This document shows, one piece after another, positions 26,035 through 33,916 of a stretch of 64,000 bases of DNA. The position numbers were made by a program, and so were the translations under genes. Within the stretch, counting starts at the first letter, position 1. Each line of letters begins with the position of its first letter. The notes under the pieces were generated by a model that saw nothing but the letters and a program-made list of their open reading frames with translations, was not told the origin of the DNA and ran no database searches. The stretch is from UBA7867 sp964579205 (lineage in GTDB: Bacteria > Bacillota > Clostridia > Christensenellales > UBA1242). The stretch spans positions 102,821-166,820 of the forward strand of contig CAZOFH010000002.1 of the NCBI GenBank assembly GCA_964579205.1. Direction: 5' to 3'.

Positions 26035-26118
26035 GGGTTCGGGGTGCAGCCCCGCAGTGTCATTCAGAGGAGTGCAAGGCACTCCGTGGGATCTGGGAGA
26101 AACGCAAGTTCTGAACCC
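26035..26118. repeat. Second cloverleaf-like element, containing repeat copy C
   Basis: Outer arms GGGTTC (26035-26040) and GAACCC (26113-26118) enclose GGGG/CCCC around TGCAG (26041-26053), GGAGTGC/GCACTCC around AAG (26069-26085), and a weak AGAA/TTCT arm (26098-26112). The middle part, TGTCATTCAG to GTGGGATCTGGGAG, is the third copy of the repeat found at 24278 and 24386. It lies downstream of mnmA on the minus strand. Confidence 0.6.
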
Positions 26119-26157
26119 AAAAGTTAAATAATAAAAGCAAATTCCCGCATCTACGCA

Positions 26158-27237
26158 TTATCGCAGGATTTCGTTGATTTCACCGCCGCCGAGGCAATTT
26201 TCGTCTTGGTCATAAAGGACGGCGAATTGCCCTTGGGTGATGGCTTTTTGCGGGGTAGCGAACTCGAGGCGGACGTTATCGCCCTCGACAAAAGCGGTGA
26301 CGCGCTGGTCGGCTTGCCTATATCGAAATTTGGCGAAACATTCAAAACTTTTTGCCTCAGGCTGCCGCGGAATCCAGTTGAAACCGGCGGTAATCAGCCC
26401 TTGCGAATATAGGGCGTCCTCTTTGCCTTGGTCGACGATGAGGGTATTGGTGGTGAGGTCTTTCTTTGCGACGAACCACGCGCCTTGCTCCATACCTTTT
26501 TGCCCGCCGATGCCCAAGCCCTTGTGTTGACCAATGGTATAATACATCAGTCCTTGATGCGTGCCGATGGTTTTGCCCGTGGTGGTCTTGATTTCACCCG
26601 GTTGGGCGGGGAGGTATTTTGACAAAAATTCTCTAAAATTCCTCTCGCCGATAAAACAAATCCCGGTGCTATCCTTTTTCTCCGCGGTAATCAGCCCATT
26701 CTCGCTAGCGATTTTGCGCACCTCAGGCTTGGTAATATCGCTCAGCGGAAACAGCACCCAGCGCAGTTGGTCTTGGCTAAGTTGGTTGAGAAAATACGAC
26801 TGATCCTTATTCTTGTCCAGAGCCTTTTTGAGATAGTGGAGGTCGCCAATAGTCTCTTTTTTGGCGTAATGTCCCGTGGCGATAAAATCCGCCCCGAGGA
26901 TTTTGGCACGCTCGAGGAAGGGACCGAATTTGATTTCGCGATTGCACAGCACATCAGGATTTGGGGTGCGTCCCTCGCGATAACTCTGCAGAAAGTATTC
27001 AAACACTCTCTCATAATACTCTTTGCTAAAATTGACAGAGTAGTAGGGTATGCCGATTTTGTCGCACACTTTGCGCACATCGTCATAATCCTTTGTGCTG
27101 GTGCAGCGTCCGAGGGCGTCTTTTTCCTCCCAGTTTTTCATAAACAGTCCGATGACTGAGTATCCTTGATTTTTTAAAAGTAAAGCGGTAACGCTACTAT
27201 CCACGCCACCGCTCATTCCCACAACGACAGTTTTCAT
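26158..27237 (-). CDS. mnmA: tRNA-uridine 2-sulfurtransferase MnmA
   Basis: 359 residues. Thiolates U34 of Lys, Glu and Gln tRNAs. The PP-loop is SGGVDSS (9-15), and the catalytic cysteines are Cys98 in NPDVLCNREIKF and Cys194 in STGICFIGERNF. Full length with both C-terminal beta domains. Last gene of a minus-strand group behind a TM2 protein, with only 3 bases between them. No iscS-type cysteine desulfurase is seen nearby. Confidence 0.96.
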   Translation of the reverse strand: MKTVVVGMSGGVDSSVTALLLKNQGYSVIGLFMKNWEEKDALGRCTSTKDYDDVRKVCDKIGIPYYSVNFSKEYYERVFEYFLQSYREGRTPNPDVLCNREIKFGPFLERAKILGADFIATGHYAKKETIGDLHYLKKALDKNKDQSYFLNQLSQDQLRWVLFPLSDITKPEVRKIASENGLITAEKKDSTGICFIGERNFREFLSKYLPAQPGEIKTTTGKTIGTHQGLMYYTIGQHKGLGIGGQKGMEQGAWFVAKKDLTTNTLIVDQGKEDALYSQGLITAGFNWIPRQPEAKSFECFAKFRYRQADQRVTAFVEGDNVRLEFATPQKAITQGQFAVLYDQDENCLGGGEINEILR

Positions 27238-27240
27238 AAA

Positions 27241-27735
27241 TTATTTTTCCTTTAATACTACTGGTACTTTGAATTTTTTGAATATGATAGCGAGGATATC
27301 TCTGAGCCATAGCACAAAAATAATCGCTCCGCACACACACGACATTACGAATATCGCACTCAATACGGCGGTATTGTACACCGTCTGGATGACTACGGGA
27401 AAGTCTACGTCAAAGCCGACGATTGCCCCTGGTACGATAATACAGGAGAAGAAATACACACTACAAATCAAAAAGGTAATCGCGTGAGGGTACCTTTGGG
27501 TATAAAAGTAATGCCCGCCGAAAAACCCCAAGAATATGCACATCAGCAAAGTATTTTTGTAACTTAGGTCATTAGGGAATATTGTGCTATAAACGATTTT
27601 TTCTGGCTGATAGGTGCGTTTTGCCTCTTTTACAGCCAAAAAGGACGCCTCTCTGATTTGGGTAAGTCTGGTACCGCATTTAAAGCATATGTGACTCTCG
27701 TGAGGTATTCTAGCACCACATTTGGGACAACGCAA
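27241..27735 (-). CDS. Zinc-ribbon and TM2-domain membrane protein
   Basis: 164 residues. Two CxxC pairs at the N-terminus (CPKCGARIPHESHICFKCGTRL) form a zinc ribbon. A TM2-type unit follows (LLMCIFLGFFGGHYFYTQRYPHAI), then two more membrane segments. Function of the family is unknown. Located between gap and mnmA, on the same strand and closely spaced, so probably co-transcribed. Confidence 0.8.
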   Translation of the reverse strand: MRCPKCGARIPHESHICFKCGTRLTQIREASFLAVKEAKRTYQPEKIVYSTIFPNDLSYKNTLLMCIFLGFFGGHYFYTQRYPHAITFLICSVYFFSCIIVPGAIVGFDVDFPVVIQTVYNTAVLSAIFVMSCVCGAIIFVLWLRDILAIIFKKFKVPVVLKEK

Positions 27736-27748
27736 TAGTTTTTTCTCC

Positions 27749-28762
27749 TTAGTCGATAGATTTTATTAATTTGATTAGGTCAATGATGCGGTTTGAGTAG
27801 CCCCACTCGTTGTCATACCACGCCACGACTTTGACGAATTGCTCATTGAGCATTATTCCCGCGGTAGCGTCGAATATGCTACTGTGGTAATCTCCGTTAA
27901 AATCGCTAGACACGACAGCACGATCTTCGTACCCCAAAATCCCATCTAGTTCCTTTTCGCTCGCTCGCTTCATAGCGGCACAAATCTGCTCATAGGTGGT
28001 AGGTTTTTTGAGTCGAACGGTCAGGTCTACGCAAGATACATTGATAGTTGGCACCCTAAATGACATCCCAGTGAGTTTGCCTTTTAATTCAGGGATAACC
28101 ACGCCGATGAGTTTGGCTGCGCCTGTGCTACTAGGGATGATATTAAATCCCGCTGCACGTCCGCCGCGCCAATCTTTCTTTGAGGTGCCGTCTACCGTCA
28201 GTTGGGTAGCGGTGATAGCGTGAATGGTACTCATCAAGCCTTCTTCTACACCAAAATTGTCATTTAGCACTTTGACGATAGGGGCGAGGCAGTTTGTGGT
28301 ACAACTCGCGTTTGAGATGATACGCATATCCTTGGTCAAAGTGTCCTCATTGACGCCCATTACTATGGTAGGGATGTCGTCACTTTTTGCAGGGGCGGAG
28401 ATAATCACTCTCTTTGCGCCAGCCAAAAGATGCTGCTCTGCTAATTGGGAAGTGGTGAATTTGCCGCTACACTCTACCACGATATCTACGCCCAGTTTGC
28501 CCCAAGGGATGTTTTGCGGCTCTTTTTCACTATAAAAAGCCACCTTTTGTTTGTCAATAATTAGCGAATTGTCCTTGTGCGACACTTCGCCGTCATATTC
28601 GCCGTGCGTCGTGTCAAAATTGAACATATAACTTGCGTATTCCGCATCCATAAATGGGTCATTGATAGCGACCAACTCTACGTCGCGCGTCTGCATTGCA
28701 ATGCGCGCCACCAGTCTGCCGATACGCCCGAACCCGTTTATTCCTATCTTTACTGCCTTCAT
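27749..28762 (-). CDS. gap: Glyceraldehyde-3-phosphate dehydrogenase, type I
   Basis: 337 residues. NAD-binding GINGFGRIGRLV at the N-terminus with NDP at 35-37. Catalytic Cys154 lies in SNASCTTNCLAP, and the C-terminal WYDNEWGYSNR motif is intact. Glycolysis, cytoplasm. It sits on the minus strand, away from pgk-tpiA-gpmI at 35.5 kb on the plus strand, so the glycolytic genes form two units here. Ten bases separate it from the glycosyltransferase-like gene upstream. Confidence 0.97.
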   Translation of the reverse strand: MKAVKIGINGFGRIGRLVARIAMQTRDVELVAINDPFMDAEYASYMFNFDTTHGEYDGEVSHKDNSLIIDKQKVAFYSEKEPQNIPWGKLGVDIVVECSGKFTTSQLAEQHLLAGAKRVIISAPAKSDDIPTIVMGVNEDTLTKDMRIISNASCTTNCLAPIVKVLNDNFGVEEGLMSTIHAITATQLTVDGTSKKDWRGGRAAGFNIIPSSTGAAKLIGVVIPELKGKLTGMSFRVPTINVSCVDLTVRLKKPTTYEQICAAMKRASEKELDGILGYEDRAVVSSDFNGDYHSSIFDATAGIMLNEQFVKVVAWYDNEWGYSNRIIDLIKLIKSID

Positions 28763-28772
28763 TTTTTACCCC

Positions 28773-30035
28773 TTATTTTTCTTTTTTGATTTTGGATTTT
28801 TTCTTGCCAGAAACTGCGCTTTTTTTCTCTTTGGTCGAGGCGCTAGTGTCTGCGTTCTCTTTGGTCTTTACTTCGTGATGTTCTTTTGAGTTGTCGTCTT
28901 TGTCTTGCTCAATCGTTGCTGCAGATTGTTTCTCTGCCGCCTTTTTTGATTTCGCCTGCTGTTTTGTAGCGGATTTTGTGGCTTTTTTCGTTTGCTTTTG
29001 AGCCTTTTTGTCCGCTTTGTGGTCTTCTTTTGTCTTTTGCGCTGCTTCTGCCGCCTTTTTGGCTTTTAGCACGTTGATTTTGCCCGCTTGCGCCTTGAGC
29101 ATATCTACGGTAGATGATGCAGTAGTCGTGTCGTCTGAATAAAATCTCTTTGCCAATTCGTAGTTATAACTGATGTAATCCTCAATGTTTAGCACAGGTT
29201 CATTCTGTAGATCAACCGCCACTGGATAGCCGAGTCGCGTCCTGTAGATGACGCGGCTACTCAACACGCTAGCGAGTATGCCTGCCAGTATCCATAGGAC
29301 GAGCACTATCAGTACCCATCCCGAGTATGTACCACCATTGCAGAGCGGATAAACGAGAGCCATAGCGAGTAGGGCGAGAATGTAGACAAAGGTAACTATT
29401 CCTAGCGTAAAGATAGACTTGTTGATTTGCTGCTGTTCAAAAGTCGGGTTGCCATAAATATCCTTTTCGGATACCACGCGCAAAGTCTTTTCTGGGTCGG
29501 CATTCACTAGCCTCAGCGCCTTGCTAAGAGTAGGATTCATAATGATTGTGTTGATAGAGCGAGAGTTGAGATAAATCACGCGCGCATCACAGCACAAGTC
29601 TTGCCCGTGCCCGAGTATTTTGAGTCCCATCTGGTAGGCGGCTTTGCCGAGGCTGGTAAAAATCGACTTGAACCAGTTTTCTTTGTGGCGCACAAACACA
29701 AGGTCGGCGCCGTCAAAATGTTTGTTTAGAATGTCTAGCATCACTTTGGGGTTGGTGTCAATGGTGCATAGCAGTACATCGCCATTGTCCGAAACATCCA
29801 TAGCAGAATAAATCTGTGTATTGATGTTGGTCGAAGGGGCGGAAATAATCAAGTGCCTGTTTTTCTGCTGGCAGACGATACGGCTCAATTCATCCTTAAA
29901 ACCGTAATCCGAGCAGATAGTGTAGATTATCTCATAAGGTTCTGCAAATTGCTCCATAACTTTGCCAAATTCAGCATCTTTTTCTTCGAGATTGTAATTT
30001 GTGTCCCCGTCAGTGGTAACAATTAGAGAAATCAT
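28773..30035 (-). CDS. Glycosyltransferase-family-2-like membrane protein, probably inactive
   Basis: 420 residues. The first 215 resemble a GT-A domain of the dolichol-phosphate-mannose synthase type (MISLIVTTDGDTNYN..., YEIIYTICSDYGF, DGADLVFVRHKENW). The usual DxD after GD.VL is read as TIDTN, so the metal-binding motif seems lost. Two membrane segments (about 213-235 and 243-265) follow, then a tail of about 100 residues rich in Lys, Ala and Ser. First gene of the minus-strand group with gap. Ribosome site GAGAGGTAAA, the same string used by the genes at 50716 and 56997. Confidence 0.65.
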   Translation of the reverse strand: MISLIVTTDGDTNYNLEEKDAEFGKVMEQFAEPYEIIYTICSDYGFKDELSRIVCQQKNRHLIISAPSTNINTQIYSAMDVSDNGDVLLCTIDTNPKVMLDILNKHFDGADLVFVRHKENWFKSIFTSLGKAAYQMGLKILGHGQDLCCDARVIYLNSRSINTIIMNPTLSKALRLVNADPEKTLRVVSEKDIYGNPTFEQQQINKSIFTLGIVTFVYILALLAMALVYPLCNGGTYSGWVLIVLVLWILAGILASVLSSRVIYRTRLGYPVAVDLQNEPVLNIEDYISYNYELAKRFYSDDTTTASSTVDMLKAQAGKINVLKAKKAAEAAQKTKEDHKADKKAQKQTKKATKSATKQQAKSKKAAEKQSAATIEQDKDDNSKEHHEVKTKENADTSASTKEKKSAVSGKKKSKIKKEK

Positions 30036-30057
30036 AGTTTACCTCTCGTATTTTTTT

Positions 30058-30088
30058 CAAACTATCTATTGCAAATATTAATAGTTTG
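30058..30088 (-). promoter_or_regulatory. Inverted repeat at the gap operon transcription start
   Basis: CAAACTAT (30058-30065) and ATAGTTTG (30081-30088) are perfect arms 15 bases apart, starting about where transcription should begin. It could be an operator or a 5' hairpin. Confidence 0.5.
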
Positions 30089-30093
30089 TACAT

Positions 30094-30122
30094 ATTATAT
30101 ATTTTTATTAGATATTTTTCAA
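30094..30122 (-). promoter_or_regulatory. Promoter of the gap operon
   Basis: On the minus strand TTGAAA (30117-30122), 17-bp spacer, TATAAT (30094-30099). Confidence 0.8.
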
Positions 30123-30320
30123 ATAAATTTGCATATTTTTTTTAATAATTTCATATTTTGTCACTTTTTGGCAGTTCTTGACGGGGGCGGAGGCTTTTTT
30201 GTAGCGATGCTAGGGGCTAGGTCAGCCCAGAATTGCGGCTCGCTAGCGTACGCGAAAAGGAAATAACCTTTATCCTCGATGCGGTACATAAAAAGCGGGG
30301 AAGTGGTGCAAAATAGTAGT

Positions 30321-32165
30321 ATGAAAAAGCAGACATTTTTATCAGGGGTAATGATATTATTTGCGGCGGGGGTGGTAGCCAAGGTGTTGGGTGCTATTTA
30401 TCGTATACCGCTCACGTGGCTATTGGGCGCGAATGGGCTCGGGATGTATCAGTTGGTCTACCCATTATTTTCGCTAATACTAGTGCTGTCTAGCACGGGG
30501 ATGCCGACGGCGATTAGTCGGGTGACGGCAGGGTATGTCGCTCGCGGGCAAATGGCTGCGGCGCGACTCACTCTACGCATCAGTCTCAGGCTCCTATTAG
30601 TCATCGGCACGATATTTGCGCTGCTGCTGGCTCTCGGTAGTGTGGGTATAGCGTCATTACAGGGGAATCTCAATCTCTACATTTGCTATCTAGGGCTAGT
30701 GCCTGCAGTGATTTTGGTGAGCGTGCTCAGCGCGCTTAGGGGATATTTTCAGGGTTGCAGCAATATGACTCCGACTGCCGCTAGCCAACTAGTGGAGCAG
30801 GGTGGAAAATTGATTTTTGGTCTGCTGCTAGGTTATCTATTGTTGCCAATGGGCATCGAATACGGCACGCTCGGCGCGCTCTTGGGGGTGAGTGTGAGCG
30901 AATTATTCGCCGTGGCTATTATGCTATACTTTTATCGCAAAGCCCAAAAAATGGGGTACTACTATGTGCAAAACACTTTGCATAGTACCTACATAATACC
31001 TGCACAGTACATCAAAATCGCACAGGCAAAACCTCATTCCGCAGAGCCTCTCGCTAGCCCTGCCTTGACCCAGTGTATTGCTTTGGGTGACCAAGCCCTT
31101 GTGTCCGCTTCGTCTGCCATCGCGCAAAATTCACTCAATCCGCCGCACTCAAATGCATATCGTACACTCGGAGTGCTTTTGCTGAACTCGCAGGGCACAT
31201 TCTCGCCACATCTCAAATCGCGCGAAACTAGCATACGGCGATTTTTCCACCGTACAGCCGACGCACGCGTTTTGCCGACACCTCGCGAAATTCGCAAGAC
31301 TATTATCCGTAATGTGGCGCCGATTACTTTGTCAAACTCTATATTGCCGAGCATCCTATTCGTCGAGAGTCTATTCGTCATACTGCTGCTCGGGCTGGCT
31401 GGGCTAGACACGCTTTCGGCGACGGCGCTGTGGGGAGTGAATTCTGGCATCGTAGGCAGCCTCATCAATACTCCTATCGTATTAGCCCAAGCAGTAGCGG
31501 TAGCGATAGTGCCATTCGTCGCAGGCGGGGTGAGTGGCGTAGACCTAGGGCGCAGATACGGGCAGGCGACCACGCTAAATCTAGTCTTTTGCGTGCCGAT
31601 GATGATAGCCTGTGTGCTGCTAGGAGAACCGATAATCAGCCTTTTGTATCAGTCCACGCTCAGAGCGCCTCTCATCACCCTTGCTACTCAAATGCTATGC
31701 GTGATGAGTGTGAGTATCATATTTGGCTCGCTACTGCAGACGCAAAACAATATGCTCCAAGGGCTTGGCTTTGGCAAAATCACCGCTAGGAATATGGCTA
31801 TATCTGCCGTGGTGCAAATCATACTCTTTGTCAGTCTCACAGCCACCAGCCTAAATATCTGGGGATGTGTGATAGCGAGTGTAGTCTTTTATATAATAGC
31901 GTTTTTGCAAAACTACCTTTTTATCCGCTTTCGATTGGGACTAAAGTATTCTACAAAGTCTCTCGTGCCGACCTTTTGCGGTGCGCTGCTCCTCGCGCTA
32001 TATATTATAAACATAAGGATAATGGGGTTAGGAGTGCTCGCGACACTTATTCTATCTATATTGGGCGGCGCGATATTATATCTATTCGCACTCTGGGTGT
32101 GGGGAGCAGGATGCAAATCTTTGCCTATCAAGATTTGGCTATCAAAAAAGCGTTTGGATAGATAA
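30321..32165 (+). CDS. spoVB: SpoVB/MurJ-like lipid flippase
   Basis: 614 residues from ATG 30321 (MKKQTFLSGVMILFAAGVVAKVLGAIYRIPL), the standard N-terminus; the earlier ATG at 30279 adds 14 unlike residues. MOP-superfamily fold with about 14 membrane segments, as in polysaccharide exporters and SpoVB, which takes part in cortex precursor export. A hydrophilic insert of roughly 100 residues (codons near 30960-31290) sits between the two halves and explains the size above the usual 510-540. Neither start has a clear ribosome site. A MurJ role in vegetative cells is possible because no other flippase is seen. Confidence 0.85.
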   Translation: MKKQTFLSGVMILFAAGVVAKVLGAIYRIPLTWLLGANGLGMYQLVYPLFSLILVLSSTGMPTAISRVTAGYVARGQMAAARLTLRISLRLLLVIGTIFALLLALGSVGIASLQGNLNLYICYLGLVPAVILVSVLSALRGYFQGCSNMTPTAASQLVEQGGKLIFGLLLGYLLLPMGIEYGTLGALLGVSVSELFAVAIMLYFYRKAQKMGYYYVQNTLHSTYIIPAQYIKIAQAKPHSAEPLASPALTQCIALGDQALVSASSAIAQNSLNPPHSNAYRTLGVLLLNSQGTFSPHLKSRETSIRRFFHRTADARVLPTPREIRKTIIRNVAPITLSNSILPSILFVESLFVILLLGLAGLDTLSATALWGVNSGIVGSLINTPIVLAQAVAVAIVPFVAGGVSGVDLGRRYGQATTLNLVFCVPMMIACVLLGEPIISLLYQSTLRAPLITLATQMLCVMSVSIIFGSLLQTQNNMLQGLGFGKITARNMAISAVVQIILFVSLTATSLNIWGCVIASVVFYIIAFLQNYLFIRFRLGLKYSTKSLVPTFCGALLLALYIINIRIMGLGVLATLILSILGGAILYLFALWVWGAGCKSLPIKIWLSKKRLDR

Positions 32166-32185
32166 AAATTGGCAATACTCTGGGT

Positions 32186-32470
32186 ATGAACAAGCAAGAT
32201 TTGGTCAAACTTTTGGCAAAGCAAAATTCGCTCTCGGTCGCCGCGTCTAGGCGAATAGTCAATAGCCTCTTTTGGATAATGGGCGAAACGCTGTATTGCG
32301 GGGAGCAAATCCGTATCGCAGGTTTTGGGACATTCGGGGTAAAATTTTACCCGAGCGTCACTATTTTGTCGCGGTCACGGCGGGCAGAATATCACATTCC
32401 GTCACGATTTGTGCCCAAATTTTGGTGTAGCAAAACGCTAAAAAGGCGATTTTTGATGCCGAAAAACTAA
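32186..32470 (+). CDS. Divergent HU-family DNA-binding protein
   Basis: 94 residues. The first half matches HU (MNKQDLVKLLAKQ...AASRRIVNSLFWIMGETLYCGEQIRIAGFGTFGVKF). The beta-arm region is changed: the usual arm with its Pro-containing tip is replaced by SVTILSRSRRAEYHIPSRFVPKFWCSKTLKRRF, basic and Trp-containing. It starts 21 bases after the flippase gene and lacks a good ribosome site. A normal HU gene follows. DNA binding is likely; a specialised role is inference. Confidence 0.7.
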   Translation: MNKQDLVKLLAKQNSLSVAASRRIVNSLFWIMGETLYCGEQIRIAGFGTFGVKFYPSVTILSRSRRAEYHIPSRFVPKFWCSKTLKRRFLMPKN

Positions 32471-32529
32471 AAAAATAGCCAAAAAATCGCAAATTTTGCA
32501 ATTTTGCTAGAAAAAATGCACAAAATCGT

Positions 32530-32558
32530 TTGTAGATTTGCAATCTTTGTGCTATACT
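32530..32558 (+). promoter_or_regulatory. Sigma-A promoter of the HU gene
   Basis: TTGTAG (32530-32535), 17-bp spacer, TATACT (32553-32558) with TGTGC before the -10. Confidence 0.7.
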
Positions 32559-32589
32559 TAGACAAGTTCTTAAAAAGGAGTTTTTGACA

Positions 32590-32865
32590 ATGAACAAACA
32601 AGAATTTATTGCTGCAGTTGCAGAAAAAGCAGGTCTGACATTGGCTGACGGTGCTAGAGCTGTAAACGCTGTATTGGCTGTTATCGAAGAGTCAATGAAG
32701 GCTGGGGACAAGGTTGTTTTGACTGGTTTCGGTCAATTCGAGGCTCGTCAACGCGCTTCTCGTACAGGTATCAACCCTGCTACAAAACAGACCATTTCTA
32801 TCCCTGCGTGCAAAGTTCCTGCATTCAAGGCTGGCAAGGGTCTAAAAGACGCTGTCAACGCGTAA
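32590..32865 (+). CDS. hup: DNA-binding protein HU
   Basis: 91 residues, the full HU fold: MNKQEFIAAVAEKAGLT, GFGQFEARQRASRTGINPATKQTISIPACKVPAFKAGKGLKDAV. The DNA-inserting Pro is in GINPATK. Nucleoid organisation. AAGGAG lies 9 bases before ATG 32590; own promoter and terminator. Codon use looks like that of a highly expressed gene. Confidence 0.96.
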   Translation: MNKQEFIAAVAEKAGLTLADGARAVNAVLAVIEESMKAGDKVVLTGFGQFEARQRASRTGINPATKQTISIPACKVPAFKAGKGLKDAVNA

Positions 32866-32880
32866 TTGATTTTACTTTGG

Positions 32881-32907
32881 ATGGAGCAGAATTTGCTCCA
32901 TTTTTTA
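32881..32907 (+). terminator. Terminator after the HU gene
   Basis: TGGAGCA / TGCTCCA, loop GAATT, T6 tail. dusB starts 12 bases later. Confidence 0.85.
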
Positions 32908-32918
32908 TTGGAGAAAAT

Positions 32919-33845
32919 ATGATGGACGAGTTTTTGAAAAATCCGTTTTGGCTAGCCCCAATGGCGGGGTTTACCGATGCGGGGTTTCGCGATATTTGCC
33001 TGCGTTTTGGCGCGGGGCTAGTAGAGACCGAAATGGTCAGTACAAAGGGGCTGGTGTATGGTAGTGAAAACACTAGAGAACTGCTGCACGTTTTTGGTGA
33101 CTATAGCCGCACCGCAGTACAGTTATTCGGCAGCGAGCCGGATTTTTTTCGCCGCGCGCTAGAGTTGCCTGAGTTGCAGCCGTTCGCCTGCGTGGGGATA
33201 AATATGGGCTGCCCTATGCAAAAGGTAGTCAAGACGGGGGCAGGCAGCGCTTTGCTAAACAATCCTGCACTCGCTAGCGAAATAATCAAAACTGTGGTAG
33301 ACTGTGCCAACGGTCGACCTGTGCTAGTCAAGTTTCGCACAGGCTGGGACAAGGGCAATATCGTGGCGGTAGATTTCGCCAAAATGTGTGAGGATAGCGG
33401 TGCTAGCGCTATTACTGTGCACGGCAGGACTAGAGAGCAGTTGTATTCTGGTACGGCTGACTGGGGAATAATAAATGAGGTGGCGCGCGCTGTCAAAATC
33501 CCTGTCATCGGCAATGGCGATATCAAGACCGCAGAGCAGGCGCTAGATAGGCTCAACTCGCATCCTATCAGCGGCGTGGCTATCGCTCGCGGCGCGCTAG
33601 GGAACCCGTGGATTTTTGGCGATTGCGTAGGTAATGCGGATTTGCCTAGCCCGCTAGAGGTAATTATCGAGCATTACAAATTGTGTGCCGAGATAATGCC
33701 TATGGATAGAGTAGTGCCGCTGATGCGCGGGCATCTCAACTTTTATTTGCGGCATCTGTGCCTCGGTGCGCGCCTCCGTGACCAACTCAATAGAGAAACA
33801 GATTTTCAAAAAATCGTAGAAATTCTGAAAAATTGCATAAACTAA
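32919..33845 (+). CDS. dusB: tRNA-dihydrouridine synthase
   Basis: 308 residues from ATG 32919 after GGAGAAAA; a longer reading from 32808 would overlap the HU gene. FMN-dependent TIM barrel with APMAGFTD at the N-terminus, INMGCPMQKVVKTGAGSALL containing the catalytic Cys, TVHGRTREQLYSG, and VIGNGDI. Reduces uridines in the tRNA D-loop. The DusB label rests on general similarity to Firmicute Dus. Confidence 0.92.
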   Translation: MMDEFLKNPFWLAPMAGFTDAGFRDICLRFGAGLVETEMVSTKGLVYGSENTRELLHVFGDYSRTAVQLFGSEPDFFRRALELPELQPFACVGINMGCPMQKVVKTGAGSALLNNPALASEIIKTVVDCANGRPVLVKFRTGWDKGNIVAVDFAKMCEDSGASAITVHGRTREQLYSGTADWGIINEVARAVKIPVIGNGDIKTAEQALDRLNSHPISGVAIARGALGNPWIFGDCVGNADLPSPLEVIIEHYKLCAEIMPMDRVVPLMRGHLNFYLRHLCLGARLRDQLNRETDFQKIVEILKNCIN

Positions 33846-33916
33846 CCCCAAAATGTTTGCTTTTTGTGTGCAAAATCTTGTATTATTATAGTGATACCAA
33901 AAAATAGGGAAATTTT

